Assembly: GCF_963676685.1 (NCBI RefSeq)
Contig: NC_092351.1
Location: forward strand, 37,934,733-37,998,732
Direction: 5' to 3'
DNA length: 64,000 bases
Source of the DNA: Mytilus edulis
Taxonomy: Eukaryota; Mollusca; Bivalvia; Mytilida; Mytilidae
The notes under the pieces were generated by a model that was not told the origin of the DNA, did not search any database, and saw only the letters and a program-made list of their open reading frames with translations. The first letter of the stretch is position 1; each line of letters begins with the position of its first letter. The position numbers and the translations under genes are program-made. Below, piece after piece: positions 35,636-46,800 of the stretch.

Positions 35636-37472
35636 TGTGACACCAGTATCGTGCGACGTTTCATAAAAAAGACCATTCAAATATCTACTTGAGAGTCGGA
35701 CTGCCTGAGTTCCTAGATTGAGGCTGTGACCCGAAGTACTATTTTGACATTCAAAATATGTTAAACTACTAAGGAAACATATCTGCAAAACTTCACAGAA
35801 CAAATGGGTATATTTATCCCTGATAGAAGATTGCTCAAATTTGGACTAAACCATTCGATTTACATTTACTGGTCTGAATATTCAGGTATGGCAGATGTGT
35901 TGAGTGTGGGTAGTGGGGGAGGGGAGGGGTTTGGAGGATGCATAAAAAAAAAACGTTTAACAAATTTCCAGGCAGAAAATATGAGTACTAATCTTTCAAT
36001 CTTTGAAAGTTTGCACATTTCTCTTCATGTTTGCTACATGTATGCTCAATGCTCCACCGCCTACGATAAATTCTAACCCCCCTTTTATCTATAACTTTGA
36101 TTGCTCCTTGATATTTCCTTCCTTTCGATTACCTTTTATTTTTACCATTCTTAATTTTTTATGACCCAAGAAGTGTCATTGATGATTAATGTCCAACAGC
36201 AAGTATTACATGCATAACATACTAGTAGTAAAGTGATATGAAAACGAACATATGAATTCACAAGAACGAATAAATAACTATATATATATATATATAGATA
36301 CTTATTTCTAATTCTTTAACTTGACAGGAGATTTAATCAACGTTGTCCCGCCCTCGGAGCATGCTACCACAAGATTTGACTAAGTACACCAATATTGATT
36401 GAAAATAAAGTAATTTGAATATTATTCTACTTTCATAATACACACATTGAAAATACTTTCATGATAAAATTTAAATGAAAATGAAAATGAAAGTGTGTAT
36501 ATCATTTAACCAGAGCACCCATTGATCTTTATTTAAATTTCACTGACTGTTTATTTTATTGATATATAAAGACATTTTATCAACAAAATCTGCAGTGTCA
36601 GCAATTTAAGTGTTATACATGATAAAAAGAACCGAAACTAGTGTATATCTGTACATAATAATGTATAATTGATCGGGTTTTAAAAATAAATAATCTACGT
36701 GTCAAAGATTATTAAGCAACACGGATGTAAAATTGAAGAGAACGAAAGGAAAGTTAAAAGATGGGAAAGGTATTTATAATCTTTATTATAAGGCTTTAAT
36801 CGGTGAAGTAATGTTGTTTATCGACTTTACTTTGTATTTTGTAGTAAATGTCCTCAGTTAATATCAAGTCACAAAGCAAATCATAATTAAAGTTAGAGGT
36901 TTGTGTACATTGAACACTCGCAAATATTAAAGATATCCAGTATTATATACTAGACATTGGTAGCGAAACAAGACAAAGGGTATAGGTCAAAGAAACCACA
37001 ATAAAACTAGTAGAAAGGATTTCTAGAGGGTAATCTATGAATGGAATATATTAGTAATAAGCTAGCGTTTCCATGCCAGTACATGTCAAACTCTGAATCG
37101 TGTTAAGTATATATTTAATACAGATAATACTTAAGAACTGCAGACGATACATAATCCTTGAATGGTTTTAGGGTTCATCTGCACATACAACAAGCACATG
37201 TAGGTCGGCTACATGTCACGAAAAAATAATATGCGCTTCTCTGTACTATATTGATACGATGGAAATGTATTTCAAGAGACCTGTAGCGAACACACTCGTC
37301 AGATTCTTAAGCATCTATAATTCCGAGCATTATTTTTTTTTTATCGAAGATGTCCCTCGAATGCGTTAATGACCAACTAATCAATAAATATATAGAGGTC
37401 GTGAAATATGGTGTTTCTAATATCCAGGAATTCTGCATTGCTATTAACAAACATTATTCAAAATGCCAGACT
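35636..37472. other. Spacer between the two Crypton-like copies
   Basis: AT-rich, with a (TA)n tract at about 36279-36297 and a run of aaaatgaaaatg near 36476. Frames at 35804-36076 and 37350-37580 are short; the second runs into the duplicated element, and neither shows a motif. No gene called. Confidence 0.4.
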
Positions 37473-38058
37473 TTAACACATGACAGAGGCAAAATTCCTT
37501 TGATCTTACTGTGGTATAATCTGGATAATGCACGGGTCAGGTGTGCATTAACTACTTCAATAATTGCACAGGTCACGTGAACTTCACGTCCTTGACAGAT
37601 GTTTATTGTACAGTACTTTGCGTTTGTTGATTCCATTGCTACTACAAATATTTGTTTTTCTCCATTTTGTAAGAAATATCAAGTGGATACATGTATCTAT
37701 ACTCGGACATAAAAATCAGTCACTTGATAAAACATCAGAATAGAAAACATACAAAACAAATGTAGTAGTATTACAATCAACACAATACAAGTCTAAATAA
37801 GATAAAAAAAAAACACAGGTTAATTTAATACTAAAATTATTTTTCCGTCAATATAAAAAAAATTGTCATTAAAAAAAATGAAAATAAAGTATCATCGACA
37901 TCTTCCTATTATAGTCTTGATATGTAAGTTATCAGTGTCACAACCTGACACAGTGAAAACTAAAAAAAAACCCGCTTTTTCATACATTTCTATGTACGGC
38001 TTAAAAACAACTTAAATAACAATTCAGTGTTAAAAATTGAAAACAAAATCTGTGAGGT

Positions 38059-39151
38059 TCACATCTTCGTTACAAAATTGAACACGCAGTTTTGAAAAGA
38101 GCTGTTACTTGGCAATCCCCGATATTTTCCTTCTGGTTTTGAAACATTAAATGCATTTTCTGTATTTTCAATGTTAACTTGCTCAGGAAGGATTGCACGA
38201 GTATTTGTTAATGGTTTGGGGTCCTCAAGTTTTATTTGCTTATTAGATGGATTCAAAATGTTAGAGACATCTTTTAGCATAGAATCTGCAGGTCTTTTGT
38301 AGGTACGAACAGCCTTTTCACTCCTGTGACCTGTTCTATCCATTATCATCTGCTCACTGACTCCTGCTTGGTACAATCTAGTTGCAAGTGTTCTTTTCTT
38401 CATAGACATTAACTGCCCATTTTGTGGTTTTCTTTGTGTTTTTGTTCTCAGCATCTTCAATAAGTGTATCAATTTCATTGTCTGTCATTTCTGCAAACCT
38501 TGATTCGACTCCTTGTTCCTGATCTTTAGGTTCTTCATCCTAAAATAAGATAATATCACATAATTTAACACATGGCAGAGGCAAAATCCGGCAGTGGCAA
38601 ATATTTCATGAATGTTCCGGATGAGAACAATTAAACAATAAAACTAGTCGGAAGTTTCCGCAAATGAATGTATCAAGGGTCTAAGTAGCAGATCCAGAAC
38701 TTTTTATTTAAGGGGGAGGGCTGACTGACCTAAAAGGAGGGGGCGCGGATCATGCTTCAGTGATTCCCTATATAATTAACCATTTTTTTCACAAAAGAGG
38801 GACCCGGGACTCCATCCCTTGGATCCGTCTATGGGTCCACACCTCAAATCATGCAATAATGGGTCTGCGCGTGGCAGATAATTCTAAAAAAAGACGTACC
38901 TTGACATTTTGGATCTTTCCGTTTTCCGAAGGAACTTGCAACCATAGATCTAAGTCTAGTCCTAGGTCAAATGAAACAGCTGAGGTGTTGATTAAATCTC
39001 CAGATGCATTCTCATCCATCACATTACTAGGAAACTCTCCAAAAAAGTCCTCTATATTTACATTTTTCAGTTCCATTTCATCCTCCAATGTTTCTAATAC
39101 TTGTGATAAGATCATATCATCCTCCGATAATTCATGATGAAATCCATCCAT
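38059..39151 (-). pseudogene. Recombinase copy 2: body deleted, catalytic C-terminal box kept
   Basis: Exon 1 (39151-38900, same donor as copy 1) is intact. Exon 2 starts at 38539 and matches copy 1 through WAVNVYE, then joins directly to AAAAGAACACTTGC, which puts the original frame into a stop within a few codons. In the shifted frame the C-terminal recombinase box follows: RTLATRLYQAGVSEQMIM, then TGHRSEKAVRTYKRP with the conserved His-Arg and the nucleophile Tyr candidate, then the same NILNPSNKQ tail as copy 1. The core-binding domain and first catalytic Arg are absent. It is inactive on its own. Confidence 0.75.
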
Positions 39152-39216
39152 TTCAACGTCTTGTTGGGCGGATGTGATTTATGCGGGAAAATTGTTGACG
39201 TCATGTGTTAAAACAG

Positions 39217-39360
39217 TTATTGGCCAATCAAATCGGTATATGTTTTAATTTGCACAGCACGAGATGACCCATTAACCCGAACTCCTTCGTCGTTCGGGTT
39301 AAACAGGGTCACTCGAGCTGTGCAAATTAAATCCCATATACCGACTTGCTTGGTCAATAA
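39217..39360. repeat. 144-bp imperfect palindrome upstream of recombinase copy 2
   Basis: Same hairpin as 35486-35629, with the same central loop ccttcgtc. Confidence 0.8.
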
Positions 39361-39489
39361 CTATAACGTAATCATGGACCCATATAGTTTAAGATGTAAA
39401 AATAAAAATTAATAGGTGTCAACATTGTACCTTTCTTTTCAATTCGACAATTCATATAGATAAAATGTATTTGCAGTCAAAACCAAAAA

Positions 39490-39790
39490 AATAAAATAAG
39501 GACAAGTTGTATGATTGTCAATGAGACAACTACCTACAGGAATTAAAATGACGAAGATAAAAGCAAATTATAGGTCAGCGTACGATATATTTTCAGCCGT
39601 CAACAATGAAAAATACATATCGTATAATTACCAATAAAATCTGAGCCTGTGGTGTTACAGTACAACATATGAACAAACTAAAAAATCAGTTTGCAAATGA
39701 CTAAGCCCAATAGATCGGTATCGAGCAAAAACGAAAACCAAAAAGACTAAACTCAGTATAGACATAAATGACCACTATATAAGAGTGCTT
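39490..39790 (+). repeat. Diverged mussel SINE-like repeat
   Basis: Holds 'ttgtatgattgtcaatgagac', 'aaattataggtcagcgtac', 'ttcagccgtcaacaatg' and 'ggtatcgagcaaaaacg', a variant of the dispersed repeat that carries tgagacaact elsewhere in the window. Confidence 0.45.
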
Positions 39791-39904
39791 GCAGTTATTT
39801 AAAGCTGAATTAAAACCAATTACAACTAACAAAAACAAATCTTGTTTTTCGTAATTTCAGATAAGTAATTTCAACTCATCAAATCTAAATTTACAAATTT
39901 TCAG

Positions 39905-41074
39905 AAAAAAGGAGGCAACACGAAGAAGCGACAAAAACATGACAACAATAAGTACGGAAAAAAGGAAAAATCTGACGAATTCGAACACGAGAACAAAAAG
40001 GAAGAGGAAAAAGAAAAGGAAAATGTAACCGTTTTTAGTACATGCTTTAGACGATTTAAAGGATTGTGTGTATTTTTGTTTTGTACACTGCCGCTGCTAC
40101 CTTTTAAAATTGCATATATGGTAAGTAACATCAAGTATGGAAAATTGATGAAGCTGTAACTTTTATATGGTGTCCGATTTTGTTGCTTTTTGTTCATTCT
40201 TCTGTCAATTAGTATATACAACTCATCTCTGACCAGTGACTAGATTTGGAGGAATGTAATACCTTCTAAAAATCCGAGTAAAATTATACATAAACTATTC
40301 TTGATTGAATTTATTTTGGTTTTCCAAGGCAAAACATCTATTCGAACCACTGTTATAAGCCCTTATATGCGTAACAAAGGTACACACAATTCACTTAATG
40401 TTTAATGCGGAATTTGCACTTCAATGTTGCAGACATTTTTGTTGTTGAAAATGTTGAGTCAACAGCTATCGTTAAAAATTTAAAAGCCAAAAATGTAAAA
40501 ATAGCTAAAGACTTGATGAGCTAAATAACCACTAGGGACATACATAAATAGCATAAGTCACCTTAAGGTGAACATTGATAAGGTTAGTTGAAAATTGAAT
40601 TTCTAAATAATTTGAAGCGGGCATCTGAAAATTTAAAAAAGGTATGTAATAAACCATGTTGGTTACAAAGTATTGAACTATACCCACAGGGACTAGAAGC
40701 GCGATATGGACCCAGTGTAAAAAATATAGAAACAACACCTTTAATTATCAGAATTTCAGCATCAAAAGGTACATTTGTGATATTATAAGGAACATTTCAA
40801 ATGAAAACATCTTTTTTATCAGAAAAAAATATTATGACAAAACAGTCCTACACACAGCCCTCAAATTAAAAAGTTTTACAAAACTACTGTTTAGATAAAA
40901 ACAACATAAAACCTAAGTGGCTGTCAACATTCCTTAAATGAAATTTGTCAAATTTGTTTTTTTATCAGTAAAATTAACATTACACAGGTTGGGTCGGTAA
41001 CCGTCGGTTCAATTATCTTGCTAGCTACAGGGATAATTTCTGCCTCCTTTGTGATAAAACTGGTTTACATATAA
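39905..41074 (+). CDS. Possible last two exons of a small membrane protein
   Basis: Exon 39905-40120 (216 nt, acceptor tttcag, donor ATG|gtaagt) encodes a highly charged Lys/Glu stretch (KEEEKEKENV). This is followed by a Cys-rich hydrophobic segment, FKGLCVFLFCTLPLLPFKIA. Exon 40988-41074 (acceptor ttacacag) continues in phase 0 with a second hydrophobic segment, VTVGSIILLATGIISASFVI, and stops with TAA. A short C-terminal tail behind two membrane helices is therefore plausible. Upstream exons were not found; the Crypton-like insertions lie where they might be. An AATAAA word occurs near 41290. Family not recognised; the Lys-rich style resembles exons at 43876-44175, but frame and stop argue for a separate gene or isoform. 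Confidence 0.4.
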
Positions 41075-41694
41075 AATGGCATTGTTTTTCATGACTTTTT
41101 ATAAGGATGAAAAAGAAACCAACAGAAAGTACCTGTTTGGTATACACATTTCAACTACATGTAGTTATAATAAATAAGAATGTTTTAAATAGATTAAATT
41201 TTACATCAAAAATGCATGACAGTTGGTATTTTTAAAGTTCATCTTATCAGTTATTTTGCACTTTACATGTATCACACATTTCAAGTTAATAAAATAAAGA
41301 AGAACAAAGGGAGGCGGAAAAATTAAGATAAAAGTTTCATTTAAATATTAATAATGAATTAAAAATCCATAAATAAGGATTCACAATTTATTCTTTTAGT
41401 AAATTTCACTGAGGCTCTAGCAGAATCTCCTCCCACTCCACACACACATTCCTAAATAATAATGATCAATAATATTTCAGGATAAATGTAACTGTCATGA
41501 CTGTTTTTTTTATCATTTAGTCATCTGAGAATCAACATTCCAATTCTGAGCTGACCACACTTTGCAGTTACTCTTTAATGATTTGTGCTTTGCTGGAGAA
41601 GCTTGTTTTGTATTGACTTAAGCACCTCCTACCCTATTTGAATCACAACGTCCAGACTATAAAATCAATGATTAAAATTTATTAAAAAGTCGTA

Positions 41695-42246
41695 AAGGTT
41701 CCGCGGAACCCAGTGTCTCGCCTACTTTTGCTGTCAATCGCAGGCTCAACAAAAATTTTAAAAACTTTAACATCAGAATATGTATTGTTTTCTGGCAGAA
41801 AAACTAAGTTCACTTACAGATAAATTACGGATAAAATGGATTTTTTTTTAACACAATTTACTTCTGGTTACTATCTTAATATGACCATAAATAAGCTTCT
41901 GTCTAAGTTTGGTACAAATCCAGGATAGTTTAAGAAAGTAATTAAAATTTTAAAAACTTTTAACCTCAGAGTGAATGTAATGTTACCCAGCAGAAAACTA
42001 AGTCCATTGATAAGTAAAATACGGAAAAAATGGAATTTTATTTTAACAAAATTTCCTTCTGGATACTATCTTATCATCATAAACAATGTTCTGTCAAAGT
42101 TGGATACAAATCTAGGATAGTTCTAGAAAGTTATTAAAATTTTAAAAACTTTAACCACATTTTGCCACCGTCGCCGACACCGACGATGACGGAATGTAGG
42201 ATCACTATGTCTCGCTTTTTCGACTAAAGTCGAAGGCTCGACAAAA
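41695..42246 (-). repeat. Inverted, variant copy of the gtcgagcc repeat family
   Basis: Begins near cccagtgtctcgcctac and ends gtcgaaggctcgacaaaaa, the reverse-complement ends of the repeats at 24162 and 59377. The interior has two tandem diverged units of about 190 bp (from 41757 and from 41955) sharing 'gataaattacgg/gtaaaatacgg' and 'tacaaatc(c/t)aggatagtt'. No gene. The stretches 41075-41694 and 42247-43060 show nothing else I can support. Confidence 0.6.
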
Positions 42247-43060
42247 AGGGGGATTTTCCAGTTTAGGGACAATTACTCAAAAGTGCTTTCATCAATTCTC
42301 AGGAAACTTTGGTGAATTGTCAATATCCATTGATGTAAGCTCCCTTTTGATTTTCATAAATTTCTAATATAACATTGAAAAGTAATTGAACTTTATTCTA
42401 TGAAAATGTGATGGGCGTATCATGTGTTCATGGCGCAGCTATTTATTAATAATGTGAAATCTTCATCTATGACAAAACTGTAGTCAGGTAGTGTTTACAT
42501 TGTTGCGAATCATATTACTCCATCTTGAACATAGTTAAACTTTTTACAGATAAAAATTGAAACAATAATATATTTAATTAAAAGTGACAAGTACTAAGTT
42601 AATACTAGCTTATCTGACATTTAATACTAGATGAAAGAGCGCTCCAGAAGAGCGAAAAATAGAGGGCTGTGTGGTGGACTGAAAATACAGAAGAATAACA
42701 AAACAAATAGGCACACATTAAAGTAATCCCAATTTGACTTGTTAAGATCATAAAGAAATGATGCACGAAGTTCGCTTGTTTAAATGAGCAGCTGTTTCAA
42801 ACACATAATACCGATAACATTTTTCATTTTAGATTATGATTTGTATTTGGGCCAATTTTTGTACTATTTGTGGAAAATTTACAACGATGTTATTTAGGTA
42901 AAAAAAATAGAGTTAAGAATTTTTGATACTATAGATATATAAGAACATAAAGTTATAACTTGTTTTATAATTTGTAAAAACTATCGGACAGGTGAGTTTC
43001 GACGAACGCCAACACATTCTTGGACTGAATAAGCACACAGTTAAACATATATCTAATTAG

Positions 43061-43400
43061 ATATAAGGAGATGTGGTATATGAGTGCCAATAAGACAACT
43101 CTCCATCTAAGCCACAATGTGTTAAAGTAACCCATGATTGGTAAAACTATGGAATTCAGCACAGAGCATAATTTGGTTCGCACCAAATAGCACACTGTAA
43201 GGGCCCAAATTATGACTAGTTTAAACCAATTCAAACAGGTAAACCAACTGTCTAATTTATATACCAAAAGAGAAACGAGAGACAATTATGAAGAAAAAAG
43301 ACAACAAAAAACGACAAACACTGAACAACAGGTTGCTAACTTAGTACAGGTAAAAATGATGCAGCTGGTTAAAGCATTTTATCGGACAACCTTCACCTGA
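43061..43400 (+). repeat. Mussel SINE-like repeat
   Basis: Words in order: agatataaggagatgtgg, aagacaactctccatctaag, aaagtaacccatgattgg, agggcccaaattatgactag, aattcaaacaggtaaacc and gagaaacgagagacaattatg. This is the same repeat as 22881-23100 but extends further 3'. Confidence 0.6.
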
Positions 43401-43875
43401 AATAACAGTGCAACATCACAACATAGAGACATACTATGAATTATCAAATAAAATTGCTTAACTCAATCAAAAGACATATTAATAAAAGCAAGTAAACATA
43501 CACTGAACGAATACATTTGAGTGTTAGTTTAAATGAGCAGTTAATATAGGTTTTGTAAAGAATTCTTTTACAATGACGAACCTTTCATAAAATATTTTCG
43601 CCAGAAGGTTGTTTACCGATGAGAAAAATCTCATTCAAACAAAAATGGTCTTAGAAGTTATAAACCTCCTAAACCCCGAGAAAAATAAAGTATATAATAA
43701 AATGAATGAATTGCTAAAAAACAAAAATATATCAAATGTCATTTGGGGTTTGCGGGCTTTGGTGTACCTTTATGTGGACAGCTCTAGCTTAATTAGAAAG
43801 AGTTCCAGAGTGTATTAATTTTTTAATAATCGAATTCAAAGATTTGCGATACAACTGATACTTTCTGCTTTGTAG

Positions 43876-46800
43876 AAGTAAGAAAAAAGAAGACAAAAAG
43901 GAAACTCAGGAAGAAAATGCAGTTGTCAAGACCAGGTACATGTTCAAAATAATACACTCAACTTTGAATATTCAATCATGCAGCAACTCAAACTAATTGC
44001 AGATTTAAATTTCTACTAATACAATATTTACATTCTAAATAATTACTAAAACAGATAACATATTCAATATATAACTTATTTATCAACATTACATATGTGT
44101 TTATAGTTCGGAGTCTCAGAAAAATTCACAGAAGAAGAAAAAACATGGACAAGGAAACAGACTACTCCCTAAAAGGTATTCTAATTAATGAATGTTGATA
44201 AAGAAATAATGGGATATTTGTACAAATAATATTAGTAATATTAGTAATGTAGTTGCCTCGGATATGTTTCAATTGTCTTAGCAAAATCGTGTTCACCTTC
44301 CTCATTAAGAAATGATTGAATGAAACATACCAATGAATTCTTGTCTGTGGTTCTCTGAAAGCAACATATCATTTATTAAATTGTTTTATAAAAGAATCAC
44401 CGAGTACTATTTGTCGTTGCGACAGCATAAAAATATCAAGTTTGGTAATCCAAGTAAACTTAAGACTTAACTTTTTATTCGTTTGTCAAAGGTTTATAGA
44501 AACAATATGAAACTGCTCATTCAAATCACCCCTTTGAATAGCTTGTTTAAACATTCAGGATGAAACAGGTTTCAATCTAATATGTCCACCATTTACAAAA
44601 AGTAGGGAATAATGTACAATGAATGCATCGTCTTGTATCTTGAAATCCGTTGAACGTAGACAAATCTGACAAGAGACCAATGATCTGCAAATTGCTTTTT
44701 GTTTTAACCAAAACAGCCAAAGACGACGGCTTAGCATTATATCCAAATTCTGACATGATGTTTAATTTTTTGGGTTTTGTGATTATTTAAAAAAAATTAA
44801 TAAGGAGACACTTTAAATGGCACACATGATTATCGAGACAAGGCCTACGAATAATGCTATGGACCTTAAAATTTTTGTAGGGATAATGGCTTCTAGAAAA
44901 TTTGCATTTATAAAACCATATTTATTGAATATTTCTTAAATACACTTAAAGTGTGTGTGTCTGAGGGACGGGGAGGGATCGCACATTTATACTAGATTAA
45001 TGATGTTGCCCTTGGGATTCCCTTATCCCACCCTTTTCATGTGATTTATATTCTAAAACTGTTTACCTTTTCATATGTTGTGTAGGTACACAAATGTTTT
45101 TTTACCATATCGGTTGTGTTTCGTGTGTTGTGTTGGAAACGTGAAATACCAAAGTGTTAAAAGAGGGGGAAATGTGGTACGATCACCATTAAAGACGACG
45201 GACGAAGACTTTATTGACTTTTATATATTTCTGATAGTAACCCCATCCGTCTATTCACCTATTTTCAAGCGTTTCAATGTGATATATTCAAGAGGAATTT
45301 TTTCCCTATATAAATGTATACAGGAAAAAAAATCTGAGACGAGTGCAATCTCTACTTATTCAAAAATATGTAATACATTCAAGATATTTTTATTTCTAAG
45401 CCCAAGCGAGTCGAATGGAAAGCTGAATCTAGTGGAGAAAGAGGAAGAGACAACATTAAAAAGGTAAGTCTTGTTAATCATCCTGTTGTGAAAAAGTAAA
45501 ATAGCAAATATACCCAGGGAAAATCTTAAAACGGAAAGTCCCTTATCAAATGACAAAATCAAAAGCTCATAAAAAAAATAAAAAAATAGATAAAAGTGAA
45601 AAATGGCAACGTCATTTTACAACAGGAAATATAATGCTTGCGATCGCAGTTTCGAAATCAGATTGAGTAATGTATTTTGTATAAAGTTATTTGTTTGGGA
45701 AATATATAAGTGAGTCTACTTGAATGATACAAAATTCTTTAAAAGTACGAGCTTATAATTGACCACTGGAGACGGATGCTAACTATTTGTTAACAATTCT
45801 GCTATATATAAAAAACAAATGATTTTCATTCATTGCTAAGTTTTTAACTAATAATTAAATCAACGAAATATATTTTTCTCAAGTTCTGCATCTAAAAGCA
45901 AACACCATGTAAATTAAAGATATTTCTTTCAGTTTAAAAAAAATAAATTTAAAAAAAAAAGACCGAAAAGAAAATTATAACATTACAGATGTACAAAATC
46001 TTAAATGAGTTGCCGTATTTTGCAAGAAAAACATGAACTAAAAGACCATGCCTAATTATATATGTTCATTATTCAAATTCAAATATTTTATTGGACAAGG
46101 CACATATGATACAATGCGTATTCCAATATACAAACACATTAAACATGACAATTTATGCAAATACAACATAAAGAAAACATTTCAAGTACTAATTATATAT
46201 ATAATATCACAGTATTACACAGTATTATACTTATGGTAGACCAACTGACATTAGATTTTTATTACGAAGTTCAAAAGCTTGACTTAAATAATTACATATT
46301 TGTCTGGTGTCTGGTATTAGTATTCCTATCCATCATTCGCTTGGTTTGCTTATTTTATTTTTTTAATGGAAATTATGCATTACATAAAATTGAGAATGGA
46401 AATGGGGAATGTGTCAAAGAGACAACAACCCGACCATAGAGCAGACAGCAGCAGAAGGTCACCAACAGGTCTGCAATACAGCGAGAAATTCCCGCACCCG
46501 GAGGCGTCCTTCAGCTGGCCCCTAAACACATATATATATATATATACTAGTTCAGTGATTATGAACGCCATACTAAACTCCAAATTGTACACAAGAAACT
46601 AAAATTAAAAATAATACAAGACTAACAAAGGCCAGAGGCTCCTGACTTGGGACAGGCGCAAAATTCCGGCGGGGTTAAACATGTTTATGAGATCTCAACC
46701 CTCCCCCTATACCTCTATCCAATGCAGAAAAATAAACGCACAGCAATACGAACATTAAAATTCAGTTTAATAGAGTCCGAGTATGATGTCAGAAGATGTA

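Larger units (their letters stand above)
37473..39366 (-). mobile_element. Crypton-like tyrosine-recombinase element, copy 2
   Basis: Begins TTAACACATGACAGAGGC (37473) and ends ggtcaataactataa (39366), as in copy 1. It is shorter because about 740 bp of the recombinase body are gone, but it holds about 130 bp (38269-38398) absent from copy 1. Inner motifs TTAACACATGGC (38565-38576) and GTCATGTGTTAA (39200-39211) correspond to those of copy 1. Confidence 0.7.

Noticed and set aside
40588..40788. 66-codon plus-strand frame containing LQSIELYPQGLEARYGP
   Set aside because: Composition looks protein-like, but the frame starts without ATG or a clear acceptor and lies inside the intron of the putative two-helix gene.
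43605..43818. Possible upstream exon of the MIEAP-like gene (VLEVINLLNPEKNKVYNKMN)
   Set aside because: The acceptor gccag and phase would fit the ladder, but no convincing donor was found before the stop, so it is left uncalled.
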